Below, piece by piece: positions 41,789-49,387 of a stretch of DNA of 64,000 bases. Every line of letters starts with the position of its first letter. Position 1 is the stretch's first letter. The position numbers and the translations under genes are program-made. Source of the stretch: Brachybacterium nesterenkovii (GTDB taxonomy: Bacteria > Actinomycetota > Actinomycetes > Actinomycetales > Dermabacteraceae); contig NZ_FWFG01000107.1 in assembly GCF_900163655.1 (NCBI RefSeq), positions 20,248-84,247 of the forward strand, given 5' to 3'. Below the pieces are notes generated by a model. That model ran no database searches. It was not told where the DNA came from and saw nothing but the letters and a program-made list of their open reading frames with translations.

Positions 41789-43126
41789 GTGAACTCCTCG
41801 TCGCGCTTCTACGTCGCCCGTCTCGCCGGGACCTCGGTCTTCGATCCCCTCGGCGACCCGGTCGGACGCGTGCGCGACGTGGTCCTCTCGCCGCACGCCC
41901 GCGGCGCGCGCGCCGTCGGCATGGTCGTGGAGGTGCCCGGCAAGCGCCGCGTCTTCCTGCCGATCACCCGCATCACGTCGATCGACGCGGGCCAGGTGAT
42001 CATCTCGGGCATCCTCAACGTGCGGCGCTTCGAGAAGCGCAGCGCGGAGCTGCTCGCGATCGGCGACCTCCTGGACCGCACCGTGACCCTCACGGACGGC
42101 AGCGGCGAGGCCACGGTCGAGGACATGGCGCTGGACGAGAACCGCCACGGCGACTGGGAGCTGTCCAAGCTCTACATCCGCCGCCGCAAGCGCTCGGGCT
42201 CCTCGCTGGCCAAGCTCATGGGCGGTCGCGGGGAGACCCTGACCGTCTCGCTGGACGAGGTCACCGGGCTCTTCGGCACGCAGGCCGAGCAGTCGGCCGC
42301 CCTGCTGCTCGCGTCGTACGAGGACCTCAAGCCCGCCGACCTCGGCGAGATCTTCCAGGAGATCGACCCCAAGCGCCGTCTCGAGCTCGCCGCGGAGCTG
42401 TCCGACGACCGCCTCGCCGACGTCCTCGAGGAGCTGCCCGAGGACACGCGCGTGGAGATGGTGACCGCCCTCGAGGCGGCCCGCGCCGCCGACGTCCTCG
42501 AGGAGATGAACCCGGACGACGCCGCGGATCTGGTCCAGGAGCTGCCCGAGGGGGTGGCCCAGCGCCTGCTGGCGCTCATGGAGCCCGAGGAGGCCGAGGA
42601 CGTCCGCCGCCTCATGGCCTACGACGAGTACACAGCCGGCGGCATGATGACCACGGAGCCGCTGATCGTCGCCCCCGAGACGCCCGTGGCCCACTGCCTC
42701 GCGATGATCAGCCGCGAGGAGCTCTCCCCCGCCCACGCGTCGACGGTGCACGTGTGCCGCTCCCCGCTCGAGACCCCGACGGGCCGCCTGCTGGGCATCG
42801 TCCACTTCCAGCACCTGCTGCGGGAGCGCCCCGACCGCCCGGTGGGCGAGATCGTCGACTCCGACCGCCACGACCTCGCACCCACCGCGCTGCTGCACGA
42901 CGTCACACGCGAGATGGCCACCTACAACCTGGTCTCCCTGCCCGTCTGCGACGCGGAGGGGCGCCTGCTGGGCGCGGTCACGGTCGACGACGTGCTCGAC
43001 CACGTGCTGCCGGAGGACTGGCGCGAGCAGGACGAGCAGCCGACGATCACCGGCCAGATCGACCTGTCGGAGATCGCCCGGCGCATGGACGAGGACAGCT
43101 CCGACGACGATGCACGGGAGGGGTGA
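41789..43126 (+). CDS. PRC-barrel / MgtE_N / CBS protein without a transport domain
   Basis: This 445-residue soluble protein has a PRC-barrel-like start (FDPLGDPVGRVRDVVLSP), a second barrel-like copy around residues 85-130, then an MgtE N-terminal domain (LADVLEELPEDTRVEMVTALE). Two CBS motifs (YTAGGMMTTEPLIVAPETP and NLVSLPVCDAEGRLLGAVT) follow. There are no membrane segments, so it is not itself a Mg2+ transporter. In MgtE these domains sense Mg2+ and gate the channel. Here they probably act on another protein. It is encoded 3 bp before the DUF1003 membrane protein, a plausible partner. Actinobacterial homologues (for example Rv1232c, recalled) share the same layout. Confidence 0.85.
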   Translation: MNSSSRFYVARLAGTSVFDPLGDPVGRVRDVVLSPHARGARAVGMVVEVPGKRRVFLPITRITSIDAGQVIISGILNVRRFEKRSAELLAIGDLLDRTVTLTDGSGEATVEDMALDENRHGDWELSKLYIRRRKRSGSSLAKLMGGRGETLTVSLDEVTGLFGTQAEQSAALLLASYEDLKPADLGEIFQEIDPKRRLELAAELSDDRLADVLEELPEDTRVEMVTALEAARAADVLEEMNPDDAADLVQELPEGVAQRLLALMEPEEAEDVRRLMAYDEYTAGGMMTTEPLIVAPETPVAHCLAMISREELSPAHASTVHVCRSPLETPTGRLLGIVHFQHLLRERPDRPVGEIVDSDRHDLAPTALLHDVTREMATYNLVSLPVCDAEGRLLGAVTVDDVLDHVLPEDWREQDEQPTITGQIDLSEIARRMDEDSSDDDAREG

Positions 43127-43129
43127 CGG

Positions 43130-43918
43130 ATGACGGACACGAGCAGGACCTCGAGCACCCGCGGCGCGACCGCGAAGAGCAAGCAGGCCGATCGGCGCGC
43201 GCGCCAGGCCCGGCAGGGCGTCGGCATCGACGATCCGGCGCCTCGCCGCGGCCTGCGCCTGCGCAATCCGCTGTCGGGCGACATGTTCGGCCGCGGCGCC
43301 GAGGCCTTCGCGCGCTTCATGGGCACCCCGGCCTTCCTGGTGGGGATGACGGTGTTCTGCGCCGTGTGGCTGGGCTGGAACACGTTCATGCCCGAGCCGA
43401 TCCAGTTCGACCCGCGCGCCCTGAACTTCACGCTGCTGACGCTGATCCTGTCGCTGCAGGCGTCCTATGCGGCGCCGCTGCTGCTGCTCTCGGACAACCG
43501 CCAGGCCGACCGTGACCGCGTGCAGGCCGAGCAGGATCGCCAGTCCACCGAGCGCAACCACGCGACGACGGACTTCATCACCCGGGAGATCGCGACGCTG
43601 CGCCTGGCCCTGAACGAGGTCGCCACGCGCGACTTCGTCCGCGGCGAGCTGCGCGACCTCCTCGAGGAGATCCAGGCGGAGGACGACGACGCGGAGCGTC
43701 CTGCGGCCGCCCGCCCGTCGGACACGCACGGCGACGGCGCGCACGGCGACGGCGCGCCCGCCGCGTCCGGCACCGCCGTCTCTGCACCCGGGATCGACCC
43801 CGAGGCGCTGCGCGCGCTGCTGCGCGAGGAGATCGCCGCCGCGCTCCGCGAGCAGACGCCGCCGCGACATGCCCCTGGAACGCCGCTCACCACCCCGAAG
43901 GGAGCCGACGCCCCGTGA
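43130..43918 (+). CDS. DUF1003 membrane protein
   Basis: This 262-residue protein has two hydrophobic segments (FLVGMTVFCAVWLGWN and FTLLTLILSLQASYAAPLLLL) that form the DUF1003 core, with WNTF and QAS(Y)AAP as conserved marks. A soluble coiled-coil stretch follows (DRDRVQAEQDRQSTERNHATT, quoted in part), then an acidic linker containing repeated GDGAHGDGAP. The function is unknown. It is 3 bp after the MgtE_N gene and its stop overlaps the start of mrp. The close coupling of CBS/MgtE_N, DUF1003 and Mrp genes is widespread in actinobacteria, suggesting a membrane-linked ion or metal function. Confidence 0.88.
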   Translation: MTDTSRTSSTRGATAKSKQADRRARQARQGVGIDDPAPRRGLRLRNPLSGDMFGRGAEAFARFMGTPAFLVGMTVFCAVWLGWNTFMPEPIQFDPRALNFTLLTLILSLQASYAAPLLLLSDNRQADRDRVQAEQDRQSTERNHATTDFITREIATLRLALNEVATRDFVRGELRDLLEEIQAEDDDAERPAAARPSDTHGDGAHGDGAPAASGTAVSAPGIDPEALRALLREEIAAALREQTPPRHAPGTPLTTPKGADAP

Positions 43919-45036
43919 CCGACGACCGCGTCACCCGGATCCGTGAGGCGCTGGACCGCGTCATCGACCCGGAGATCCACAAGCCCATCACCGAGCTCGG
44001 GATGGTCGATGCCGTCGAGGTGGACGAGAACGGGGCCGCGCTGATCCGGGTCCTGCTGACGATCGAGGGCTGCCCCATGCGCGGCCGCATCGAGAAGGAC
44101 ACCGCGGAGGCGGCGGCCACGGTCCCCGGGCTCACCGAGGTGCGCGTGGAGACGTCCGCGATGACCGAGGAGCAGCGCGCGGAGCTCACGCGGCGCCTGC
44201 GCGAGGGCCGCCGGGCGATCCCCTTCAACGAGCCGGGCTCCCTGACCCGCATCCTGGCGGTGTCCTCCGGCAAGGGCGGCGTCGGCAAGTCCTCCGTGAC
44301 GGCGAACCTCGCGGCCGCGATGGCGCTCGATGGGCTGCGCGTGGGCGTGCTCGACGCGGACATCCACGGCTTCTCGATGACCGGCATGCTCGGCATCACC
44401 GACCGCCCCACCAAGGTGGGCGACCTGCTCATGCCGCCGGAGGCCCACGGGGTCAAGGCGATGAGCATCGGCATGTTCGTGCCCCAGGCTCAGGCCGTCG
44501 TGTGGCGCGGACCCAAGCTGCATCGGGCGATCGAGCAGTTCGCCTCGGACGTCTACTGGGGCGATCTGGACGTGCTGCTGCTGGATCTCCCGCCCGGGAC
44601 GGGGGATGTCGCGATCTCGGTCGCCCAGCTGTTGCCGCGGGCGGAGATGCTGGTCGTGACAACCCCGCAGCCCTCGGCCGCGGGGGTGGCCGAACGCGTC
44701 GGCTCGCTCGCCGCCTCCGTCGAGCAGGACGTGGCGGGCGTGGTGGAGAACATGAGCTGGATGGAGCTGCCCGACGGCTCCCGCTCGGAGGTGTTCGGCA
44801 CCGGCGGCGGCGAGCGCGTCGCCCAGACCCTCACCGACGCCATCGGGCATCGGGTGCGCGTGCTGGGCCAGGTGCCGCTGGACCCGCGACTGCGGCAGGG
44901 CGCCGACGACGGCGTTCCCGTCGTGATCTCCGCGCCGGAGTCGGAGGCCGCGCGCGTGCTGCGGGAGATCGCCTCGGCGCTCGCGCATCGGCCGCGCGGG
45001 CTCTCGGGGATGAAGCTGCCGCTCAGCGTCGGCTGA
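43915..45036 (+). CDS. mrp: Mrp/NBP35-type iron-sulphur carrier ATPase
   Basis: This 373-residue P-loop ATPase transfers Fe-S clusters to apo-proteins. An N-terminal MIP18/DUF59 domain (residues 1-95, GCPMRGRI) precedes the deviant P-loop SSGKGGVGKSS (near residue 120). DLLLLDLPPGTGD-like and VVTTPQPSA segments form the switch regions. The CxxC pair found near the C-terminus of E. coli ApbC is absent; that region reads ELPDGSRSEVFGTGGG, as I recall for actinobacterial homologues. The GTG at 43915 overlaps the DUF1003 stop by 4 bp. The gap to the convergent tatB is 107 bp. Confidence 0.93.
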   Translation: MTDDRVTRIREALDRVIDPEIHKPITELGMVDAVEVDENGAALIRVLLTIEGCPMRGRIEKDTAEAAATVPGLTEVRVETSAMTEEQRAELTRRLREGRRAIPFNEPGSLTRILAVSSGKGGVGKSSVTANLAAAMALDGLRVGVLDADIHGFSMTGMLGITDRPTKVGDLLMPPEAHGVKAMSIGMFVPQAQAVVWRGPKLHRAIEQFASDVYWGDLDVLLLDLPPGTGDVAISVAQLLPRAEMLVVTTPQPSAAGVAERVGSLAASVEQDVAGVVENMSWMELPDGSRSEVFGTGGGERVAQTLTDAIGHRVRVLGQVPLDPRLRQGADDGVPVVISAPESEAARVLREIASALAHRPRGLSGMKLPLSVG

Positions 45037-45143
45037 TCCGCGTCGTCGACGGCGGACCCGGCAGGTCGATGGCGTGCCGGGCATGTCGACAACGGACCCG
45101 GTGCGACGGCGCGTCGATGCGTGCCAGCCGGTGGCTCAGCCGA

Positions 45144-45581
45144 TCAGGTGGCCTCGTCGTCGAAGGGAGCGCGGCCCGGGCGCGGGTCGTCATCGGCATC
45201 CCGCGCCGAGGACGAGCCGCTGCGGCCCTTGTCCCCTCGCGCGGCCGCCGCGACCCCGGCGACGCCGGCCGCGCTCGCGCCGACCACGGACTTCGTGTCC
45301 TCGACCAGCTCCTCGAGCGGAGTGGTGTCGCCCCAGGCGTCGCGGATGATGCGCCGCGGGTCGTACTGGCGCGGGTCGTACTTCTTGAGGTCCTCGACCG
45401 CGATGCCCATCTCGGACTCGACGGTCTCGCGGGAGTCCTCGACCCACTGCCGGGCCTGGCGGACCAGGCGGATGATGCTGCGCGTGTACTCCGGCAGGCG
45501 CTGCGGGCCGACGATCAGCACGAAGACCAGGACCAGGATGATGAATTCCCAGCCGCCGATCCCGACAAACGACGATCCCAC
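45144..45581 (-). CDS. tatB: Sec-independent protein translocase subunit TatB
   Basis: This 145-residue TatA/B-family protein has the short N-terminal membrane segment (FVGIGGWEFIILVLVFVLIV), the conserved hinge GPQRLPEY, and an amphipathic helix (SIIRLVRQARQWVEDSRE). The length and the Glu in the helix are typical of TatB rather than TatA. A Gly/Ala-rich then acidic tail follows. TatB forms the twin-arginine receptor with TatC, needed for export of folded proteins such as the lipoprotein with an RR motif at 6897. GTG 45581 was chosen because it gives the family N-terminus with CAGGTG upstream. In M. tuberculosis tatB lies at the same place beside sigE-rseA-htrA, which are missing here. Confidence 0.9.
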   Translation of the reverse strand: MGSSFVGIGGWEFIILVLVFVLIVGPQRLPEYTRSIIRLVRQARQWVEDSRETVESEMGIAVEDLKKYDPRQYDPRRIIRDAWGDTTPLEELVEDTKSVVGASAAGVAGVAAAARGDKGRSGSSSARDADDDPRPGRAPFDDEAT

Positions 45582-45614
45582 TGCAGCACCTGACCTCTGT
45601 TGGCAACGGCCGTC

Positions 45615-45620
45615 ATTATG
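45615..45620 (-). promoter_or_regulatory. -10 element (CATAAT) of tatB
   Basis: CATAAT on the minus strand would start the tatB transcript around 45608, giving a leader of about 27 nt with the CAGGTG ribosome binding site. Confidence 0.5.
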
Positions 45621-45760
45621 GCAGAGTCCCCCGGGACGATTCCGGCGCTCCCGCGGTGCTGACGTACCCTGGACGCGGCGACGCCGTCGGCGCCGCAGTC
45701 CATGCAACACCGCGCACGTCCGGCCCCTGTGTCGGCGCCGTCCCGGGAGGTCGAAGGGTC

Positions 45761-46411
45761 ATGCCGTCAGGAAAGGTCGCCAGCTGGGCGTTCTGCGAGG
45801 AGTTCATCGCCGAGTCCGCGCTGTTCTCCGATGAGACCGTGCTCGAGCGGGCCCGCGAGCGGGCGACCGAGCTGGGCATCGACCCCGTGCTGCCCGGCGC
45901 CGGCGTGCTGCTGCGCCTTCTCGCCGCCTCCGTGGACGCGCGGTCCGCCGTCGAGATCGGCACGGGCGCGGGCGTCGGCTCCCTCTACCTGCTGTCCGGC
46001 ATGAACGACGCCGGCGTGCTGACGACGATCGACCCGGAGTTCGAGAACCAGCGCGCCGCCCGCGAGGCCTTCACCGACGCCGGGATCCGCCCCGCCCGGG
46101 CCCGCACCATCGCGGGCTCGCCGCGCGACGTGGTGGGCCGCCTCACCGATCACGCCTACGACCTCGTCTGCTTCCCCGCGCAGACCCCGCATGCGGAGGA
46201 CCTGCTCGGGCACGCCGAGCGCCTGCTGCGTCCCGGGGGCGTCCTGGTGATCACCAACGCCCTGTTCCACGACCGCGTGGCCGATCCGGCCGCTCGCGAC
46301 GCCGAGACGGTGCGGATCCGCGCCCTGCTGCACGCCGTCCAGGGCTCGGAGAACCTCCGTGCGGCCCTCGTGCCCAGCGGCGACGGGGTGCTCGCGGCCG
46401 TCCGCCGCTGA
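45761..46411 (+). CDS. Class I SAM-dependent O-methyltransferase
   Basis: This 216-residue protein matches the O-methyltransferase 3 family (related to Rv1220c, recalled). The SAM-binding loop reads VEIGTGAGVGSLYLL. It is followed by VLTTIDPEFENQRAA, with Asp binding the ribose, and the later ARTIAGSPRDV and YDLVCF. The metal-binding Asp of catechol-type members is replaced by Cys in this last motif (usually FxDAxK), as in other actinobacterial homologues. The substrate is unknown. The ATG at 45761 has GGGAGG and GAAGGG upstream. A TACCCT -10 near 45667 is plausible. It ends at a strong bidirectional terminator. Confidence 0.88.
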   Translation: MPSGKVASWAFCEEFIAESALFSDETVLERARERATELGIDPVLPGAGVLLRLLAASVDARSAVEIGTGAGVGSLYLLSGMNDAGVLTTIDPEFENQRAAREAFTDAGIRPARARTIAGSPRDVVGRLTDHAYDLVCFPAQTPHAEDLLGHAERLLRPGGVLVITNALFHDRVADPAARDAETVRIRALLHAVQGSENLRAALVPSGDGVLAAVRR

Positions 46412-46423
46412 CGCGCGCCAGAG

Positions 46424-46471
46424 ACGACGATGGGGCCCGCCGAGCAGATCCTCGGCGGGCCCCATCGTCGT
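46424..46471. terminator. Bidirectional terminator between the methyltransferase and DUF3117 genes
   Basis: ACGACGATGGGGCCCGCCGAG (21 bases, positions 46424-46444) is perfectly complementary to 46451-46471, with a 6-nt loop CAGATC. It lies 12 bp after the methyltransferase stop and 9 bp after the DUF3117 stop on the other strand. Confidence 0.88.
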
Positions 46472-46480
46472 GCGGGAGCT

Positions 46481-46651
46481 TCAGTCCTTGATGACGCCGT
46501 CGAGGGCGGCGCGCAGCTCCGCGGCCTCGTCCAGCGAGATCTCCACGACCAGACGGCCGCCGCCCTCCAGGGGCACGCGCATGATCGTGCTGCGGCCCTC
46601 CTGAACGACCTCGAGGGGACCGTCCCCCGTGCGTGGCTTCATTGCGGCCAT
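46481..46651 (-). CDS. DUF3117 small protein
   Basis: This 56-residue protein has the family sequence MAAMKPRTGDGPLEVVQEG, then MRVPLEGGGRLVVEIS and a short helix LDEAAELRAAL. It is conserved throughout actinobacteria (Rv1211 in M. tuberculosis, recalled) and has no known function. The ATG at 46651 has GGAGG 9 bp upstream and matches the family start exactly; the upstream open frame is not conserved. GATAAT at 46736-46741 is a good -10 that would give an 80-nt leader. Confidence 0.92.
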   Translation of the reverse strand: MAAMKPRTGDGPLEVVQEGRSTIMRVPLEGGGRLVVEISLDEAAELRAALDGVIKD

Positions 46652-46735
46652 CGGCCTGCCTCCTGAGTTCTTCGATGTGCTGAGACGCCTGCGGGGCCTC
46701 ACAGCCGGGCCCGTCCAGCGGGTCGGACGGCACCC

Positions 46736-46741
46736 ATTATC
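46736..46741 (-). promoter_or_regulatory. -10 element (GATAAT) of the DUF3117 gene
   Basis: GATAAT stands out in this GC-rich region, 85 bp before the DUF3117 ATG. TGACGC about 18 bp upstream is a possible but weak -35. Confidence 0.5.
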
Positions 46742-46774
46742 TCAGGTTTCGCTCGGCGTGCGTCACACGGTTCC

Positions 46775-47185
46775 TCAACCGGACGTGCGAGGCGCCTCCG
46801 GAGGGTCGGGGTCGGTGCCCGCCGAGGCGGCAGGAGGTCCGCTCGCCTCGTCCGGGGCGTCATCCGGCTCGGTCTTCGAGTCCGGCTCGTCCTCCGCCGG
46901 GGCCTCAGCGTTCGCGGCCTCAGCATCCTCGGCCTCGGGCATCGCCGCACGGTCCTCCCCGCTGTCCGCGCGATGGGAGCCGACCGGACCGTCCGCGCTC
47001 CTGCCTGCGAACTCGGACTGCACGGCCGTCCGGCGGCGGCGCTCACGGCGGGCCCTCCACCAGGGGTCGCGCGGCTCGTCCATCGTCGCGATCGGGAGCA
47101 CGCCGAGGGCGCCTAGCACGAAGACCGCGGCGACGGCCAAAGCGGTGCCGAGCAGGATGAGGACGCCGGGCGAGACGGCCGTCAT
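46775..47185 (-). CDS. Single-pass membrane protein with acidic tail, unknown function
   Basis: This 136-residue protein has one N-terminal hydrophobic segment (LILLGTALAVAAVFVLGALGV, quoted to 20: ILLGTALAVAAVFVLGALGV) and a short basic WWRARRERRRR motif after it. The remaining 80 residues are acidic and rich in Ala, Glu, Asp and Pro. It resembles small membrane proteins that occur beside LOG genes in actinobacteria, but I cannot name a family. Its ATG at 47185 overlaps the LOG stop (ATGA), so it is co-translated with that gene. Expected topology: N-terminus out or short, C-terminal tail in the cytoplasm, by the positive-inside rule. Confidence 0.65.
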   Translation of the reverse strand: MTAVSPGVLILLGTALAVAAVFVLGALGVLPIATMDEPRDPWWRARRERRRRTAVQSEFAGRSADGPVGSHRADSGEDRAAMPEAEDAEAANAEAPAEDEPDSKTEPDDAPDEASGPPAASAGTDPDPPEAPRTSG

Positions 47186-47976
47186 GAGCGGGCGGCCCGG
47201 ATGACCTCGATCGCCTCGTCGGCGGTGTCGACGACCTGGATGAGGTCGAGATCGCCCGGCGAGATGGTGCCGTAGTCGGCCACGGTGGTGCGGATCCACT
47301 CCAGCAGCCCGCCCCAGTAGTGGGAGTCGACCAGGACGAGGGGGAACTTCGAGATCTTGTGCGTCTGGATCAGGCAGAGGGCCTCGAACAGCTCGTCGAA
47401 GGTGCCGAAACCGCCGGGCATCGCGACGAAGCCGCTCGAGTACTTCACGAACATGGTCTTGCGGGCGAAGAAGTAGCGGAAGTCGACGCCGAGGTCCACG
47501 TACGGGTTCATGCCCTGCTCGAAGGGGAGCTCGATGCCCAGGCCCACGGAGACGCCGCCGGCCTCCTTGGCGCCCTTGTTGCCGGCCTCCATGATCCCCG
47601 GGCCGCCGCCGGTGATGACGGCGTAGTCGAGCTCCACGAGCTTGCGGGCGATCTCCTCGGCCAGGGCGTAGTTCGGGTCCGTGGGGGCGGTGCGCGCGGA
47701 GCCGAAGATGGAGATGGCCGGGCCCAGCTCGGCCAGCGCCCCGAAGCCCTCGACGAACTCGGACTGGATGCGCAGGACGCGCCAGGGGTCGGTGTGGACC
47801 CAGTCGGCGGGGCCGGTGGATTCCAGGAGCTTCTGGTCGGTGGTGCGGCGCGGCCGCAGGGCGCCGCGCAGCGTCACGGGGCCCTTGCGGTAGTGCTGGT
47901 CGTCGCCGGCGCGCGCACCGGAGGCGGTCTCCGGGGCGACGGCGGGGAGCTGATCGGTCGTGAGGTCGTCGGTCAT
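47182..47976 (-). CDS. LOG-family protein, probable cytokinin-like nucleotide phosphoribohydrolase
   Basis: This 264-residue TIGR00730-type Rossmann-fold protein is related to plant LOG enzymes that release the base from nucleoside 5'-monophosphates. The family motif PGGFGTFDELFE is present, with the upstream GGGPGIMEAGNKGA and the AISIFGSART start of the fold. M. tuberculosis Rv1205 is a characterised cytokinin-producing homologue (recalled). The ATG at 47976 is chosen because the longer upstream frame overlaps dapE. The N-terminal 60 residues include RTTDQKLLESTGPADW, common in the actinobacterial form. The gene is followed by the small membrane protein with a 4-bp overlap. Confidence 0.9.
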   Translation of the reverse strand: MTDDLTTDQLPAVAPETASGARAGDDQHYRKGPVTLRGALRPRRTTDQKLLESTGPADWVHTDPWRVLRIQSEFVEGFGALAELGPAISIFGSARTAPTDPNYALAEEIARKLVELDYAVITGGGPGIMEAGNKGAKEAGGVSVGLGIELPFEQGMNPYVDLGVDFRYFFARKTMFVKYSSGFVAMPGGFGTFDELFEALCLIQTHKISKFPLVLVDSHYWGGLLEWIRTTVADYGTISPGDLDLIQVVDTADEAIEVIRAARS

Positions 47977-48136
47977 GGGCGGGAGACTACTCGGCGCGTC
48001 CGACGATTCGGTGACGACCGGTCGACGGCGGGGCGTCAGCGGCCGGGCGATCGGGCGCTCAGGCCCTGGACGCTCTGACTCCGAGGCGCTCGGGCCCCGA
48101 GACACTCTGGCCCCGAGGCGCTCCAGCCTGAGGTGC

Positions 48137-49264
48137 TCAGGCCTCGAGGCCGAGCCAGCGCCCCAGCGTCGCGACCGCATCGCGCAGCTCGTCGACACGC
48201 AGGTGCTCGTCGTCGGTGTGGCACAGCAGGGGGTCGCCCGGACCGTAGTTGACGGCGGGGATGCCGAGGGCGCTGAAGCGTGCGACGTCGGTCCAGCCCT
48301 GCTTGGCGTCGATCCGCACTCCGTCCCCGAGCGCCGCGAGGAATGCGCGGGCCGGCGCGGTATCGAGCCCGGGCAGGGCCCCGGCGGCGGAGTCGGTCAC
48401 CTCGATCTCGACGTCGCAGCCCTCCAGCAGCTCGCGCACGTGCGCCTCCGCCTGCGCGGGGGTGGTGTCCGGGGCGAAGCGGTAGTTGACGGTGAGCCGC
48501 GCGCGGTCGGGGATCACGTTGCCGGCCACTCCCCCGTCCGCGAGCACGGCGTTGAGGCATTCGCGGTACTGCAGACCGTCGATCACGGCGATGCGCGCCT
48601 CGTAGTCCGCGAGGCGATGCAGGACCGGGGCGAGCTTGTGGATCGCGTTGTCGCCCACCCAGTCGCGGGCCGAGTGCGCGGCCTTCCCGCGCGCCGTCAC
48701 GTCGAGCTTCATCGTGCCCTTGCAGCCGGCCTCGACGCCCGCCGAGGTGGGCTCGCCGAGGATCGCGAAGTCGGCCATGAGGTGCTGGGGCGCCTCGCGG
48801 GCGATCCGGGTCAGCGAGTTGTCCGCGGCCGCGACCTCCTCGTGGTCGTAGAACACCCACGTGAGGTCGACGGGCGGGTCCTCCGCGAGGACCGCGAGCT
48901 GCAGGAAGACGGCGACGCCGCCCTTCATGTCCACGGTCCCGCGGCCCCACAGCACCTCGGCGCCGTCGCGCTCCTCGCGACGGGAGGGCAGGTTCCGGGC
49001 CACGGGGACCGTATCGAGGTGCCCGGCGAGCAGCACCCGCTGGGGCCGCCCCAGGTCGGTGCGGGCGATCACCGTGTCCCCGTCGCGCTGCACCGTCAGG
49101 TGCCCGGCGTGCGCCCGCAGCGCCCGCTCGACGGCGTCGGCGAGCGCGCTCTCGTTCCCGGAGACGGACTCGACGTCGACGATCGCGGCGGCGAGGTCGA
49201 CGATGTCGCCGCGGGGGTCGAGGGCGGGGACCGGTGCGGATTCGGGAGTGTCGGCGGTGCTCAT
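48137..49264 (-). CDS. dapE: Succinyl-diaminopimelate desuccinylase
   Basis: This 375-residue M20 metallopeptidase-fold enzyme removes succinate from N-succinyl-LL-2,6-diaminopimelate, step 3 of the succinylase route to lysine and peptidoglycan. Metal ligands are visible: LLAGHLDTVPV (His and Asp), VLWGRGTVDMKGG (Asp), the Glu-Glu-like FYDHEEVAAADN pair, LGEPTS, and a late LLCHTDDEHL (His). The dimerisation domain is between them. The order dapE...dapD with LOG and DUF3117 genes downstream is the M. tuberculosis arrangement. The ATG at 49264 fits the family start. The upstream gap contains a CACGAG microsatellite. Confidence 0.93.
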   Translation of the reverse strand: MSTADTPESAPVPALDPRGDIVDLAAAIVDVESVSGNESALADAVERALRAHAGHLTVQRDGDTVIARTDLGRPQRVLLAGHLDTVPVARNLPSRREERDGAEVLWGRGTVDMKGGVAVFLQLAVLAEDPPVDLTWVFYDHEEVAAADNSLTRIAREAPQHLMADFAILGEPTSAGVEAGCKGTMKLDVTARGKAAHSARDWVGDNAIHKLAPVLHRLADYEARIAVIDGLQYRECLNAVLADGGVAGNVIPDRARLTVNYRFAPDTTPAQAEAHVRELLEGCDVEIEVTDSAAGALPGLDTAPARAFLAALGDGVRIDAKQGWTDVARFSALGIPAVNYGPGDPLLCHTDDEHLRVDELRDAVATLGRWLGLEA

Positions 49265-49311
49265 CGCTCCATCGTGCCACGCACGCCCCGGCCCCTCGCC
49301 GCGGCGCCGCT

Positions 49312-49341
49312 CACGAGAACGAGCACGAGCACGAGCACGAC
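49312..49341. repeat. 6-bp tandem repeat (CACGAG), five copies
   Basis: A simple array CACGAG-AACGAG-CACGAG-CACGAG-CACGAC lies in the 123-bp gap upstream of dapE. Length change here could alter the spacing of a dapE promoter. No clear promoter boxes are visible. Confidence 0.7.
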
Positions 49342-49387
49342 CACAGGGCCGTACCGCCCACCGCCGCGCCGTCCACCGCTATGCAGT

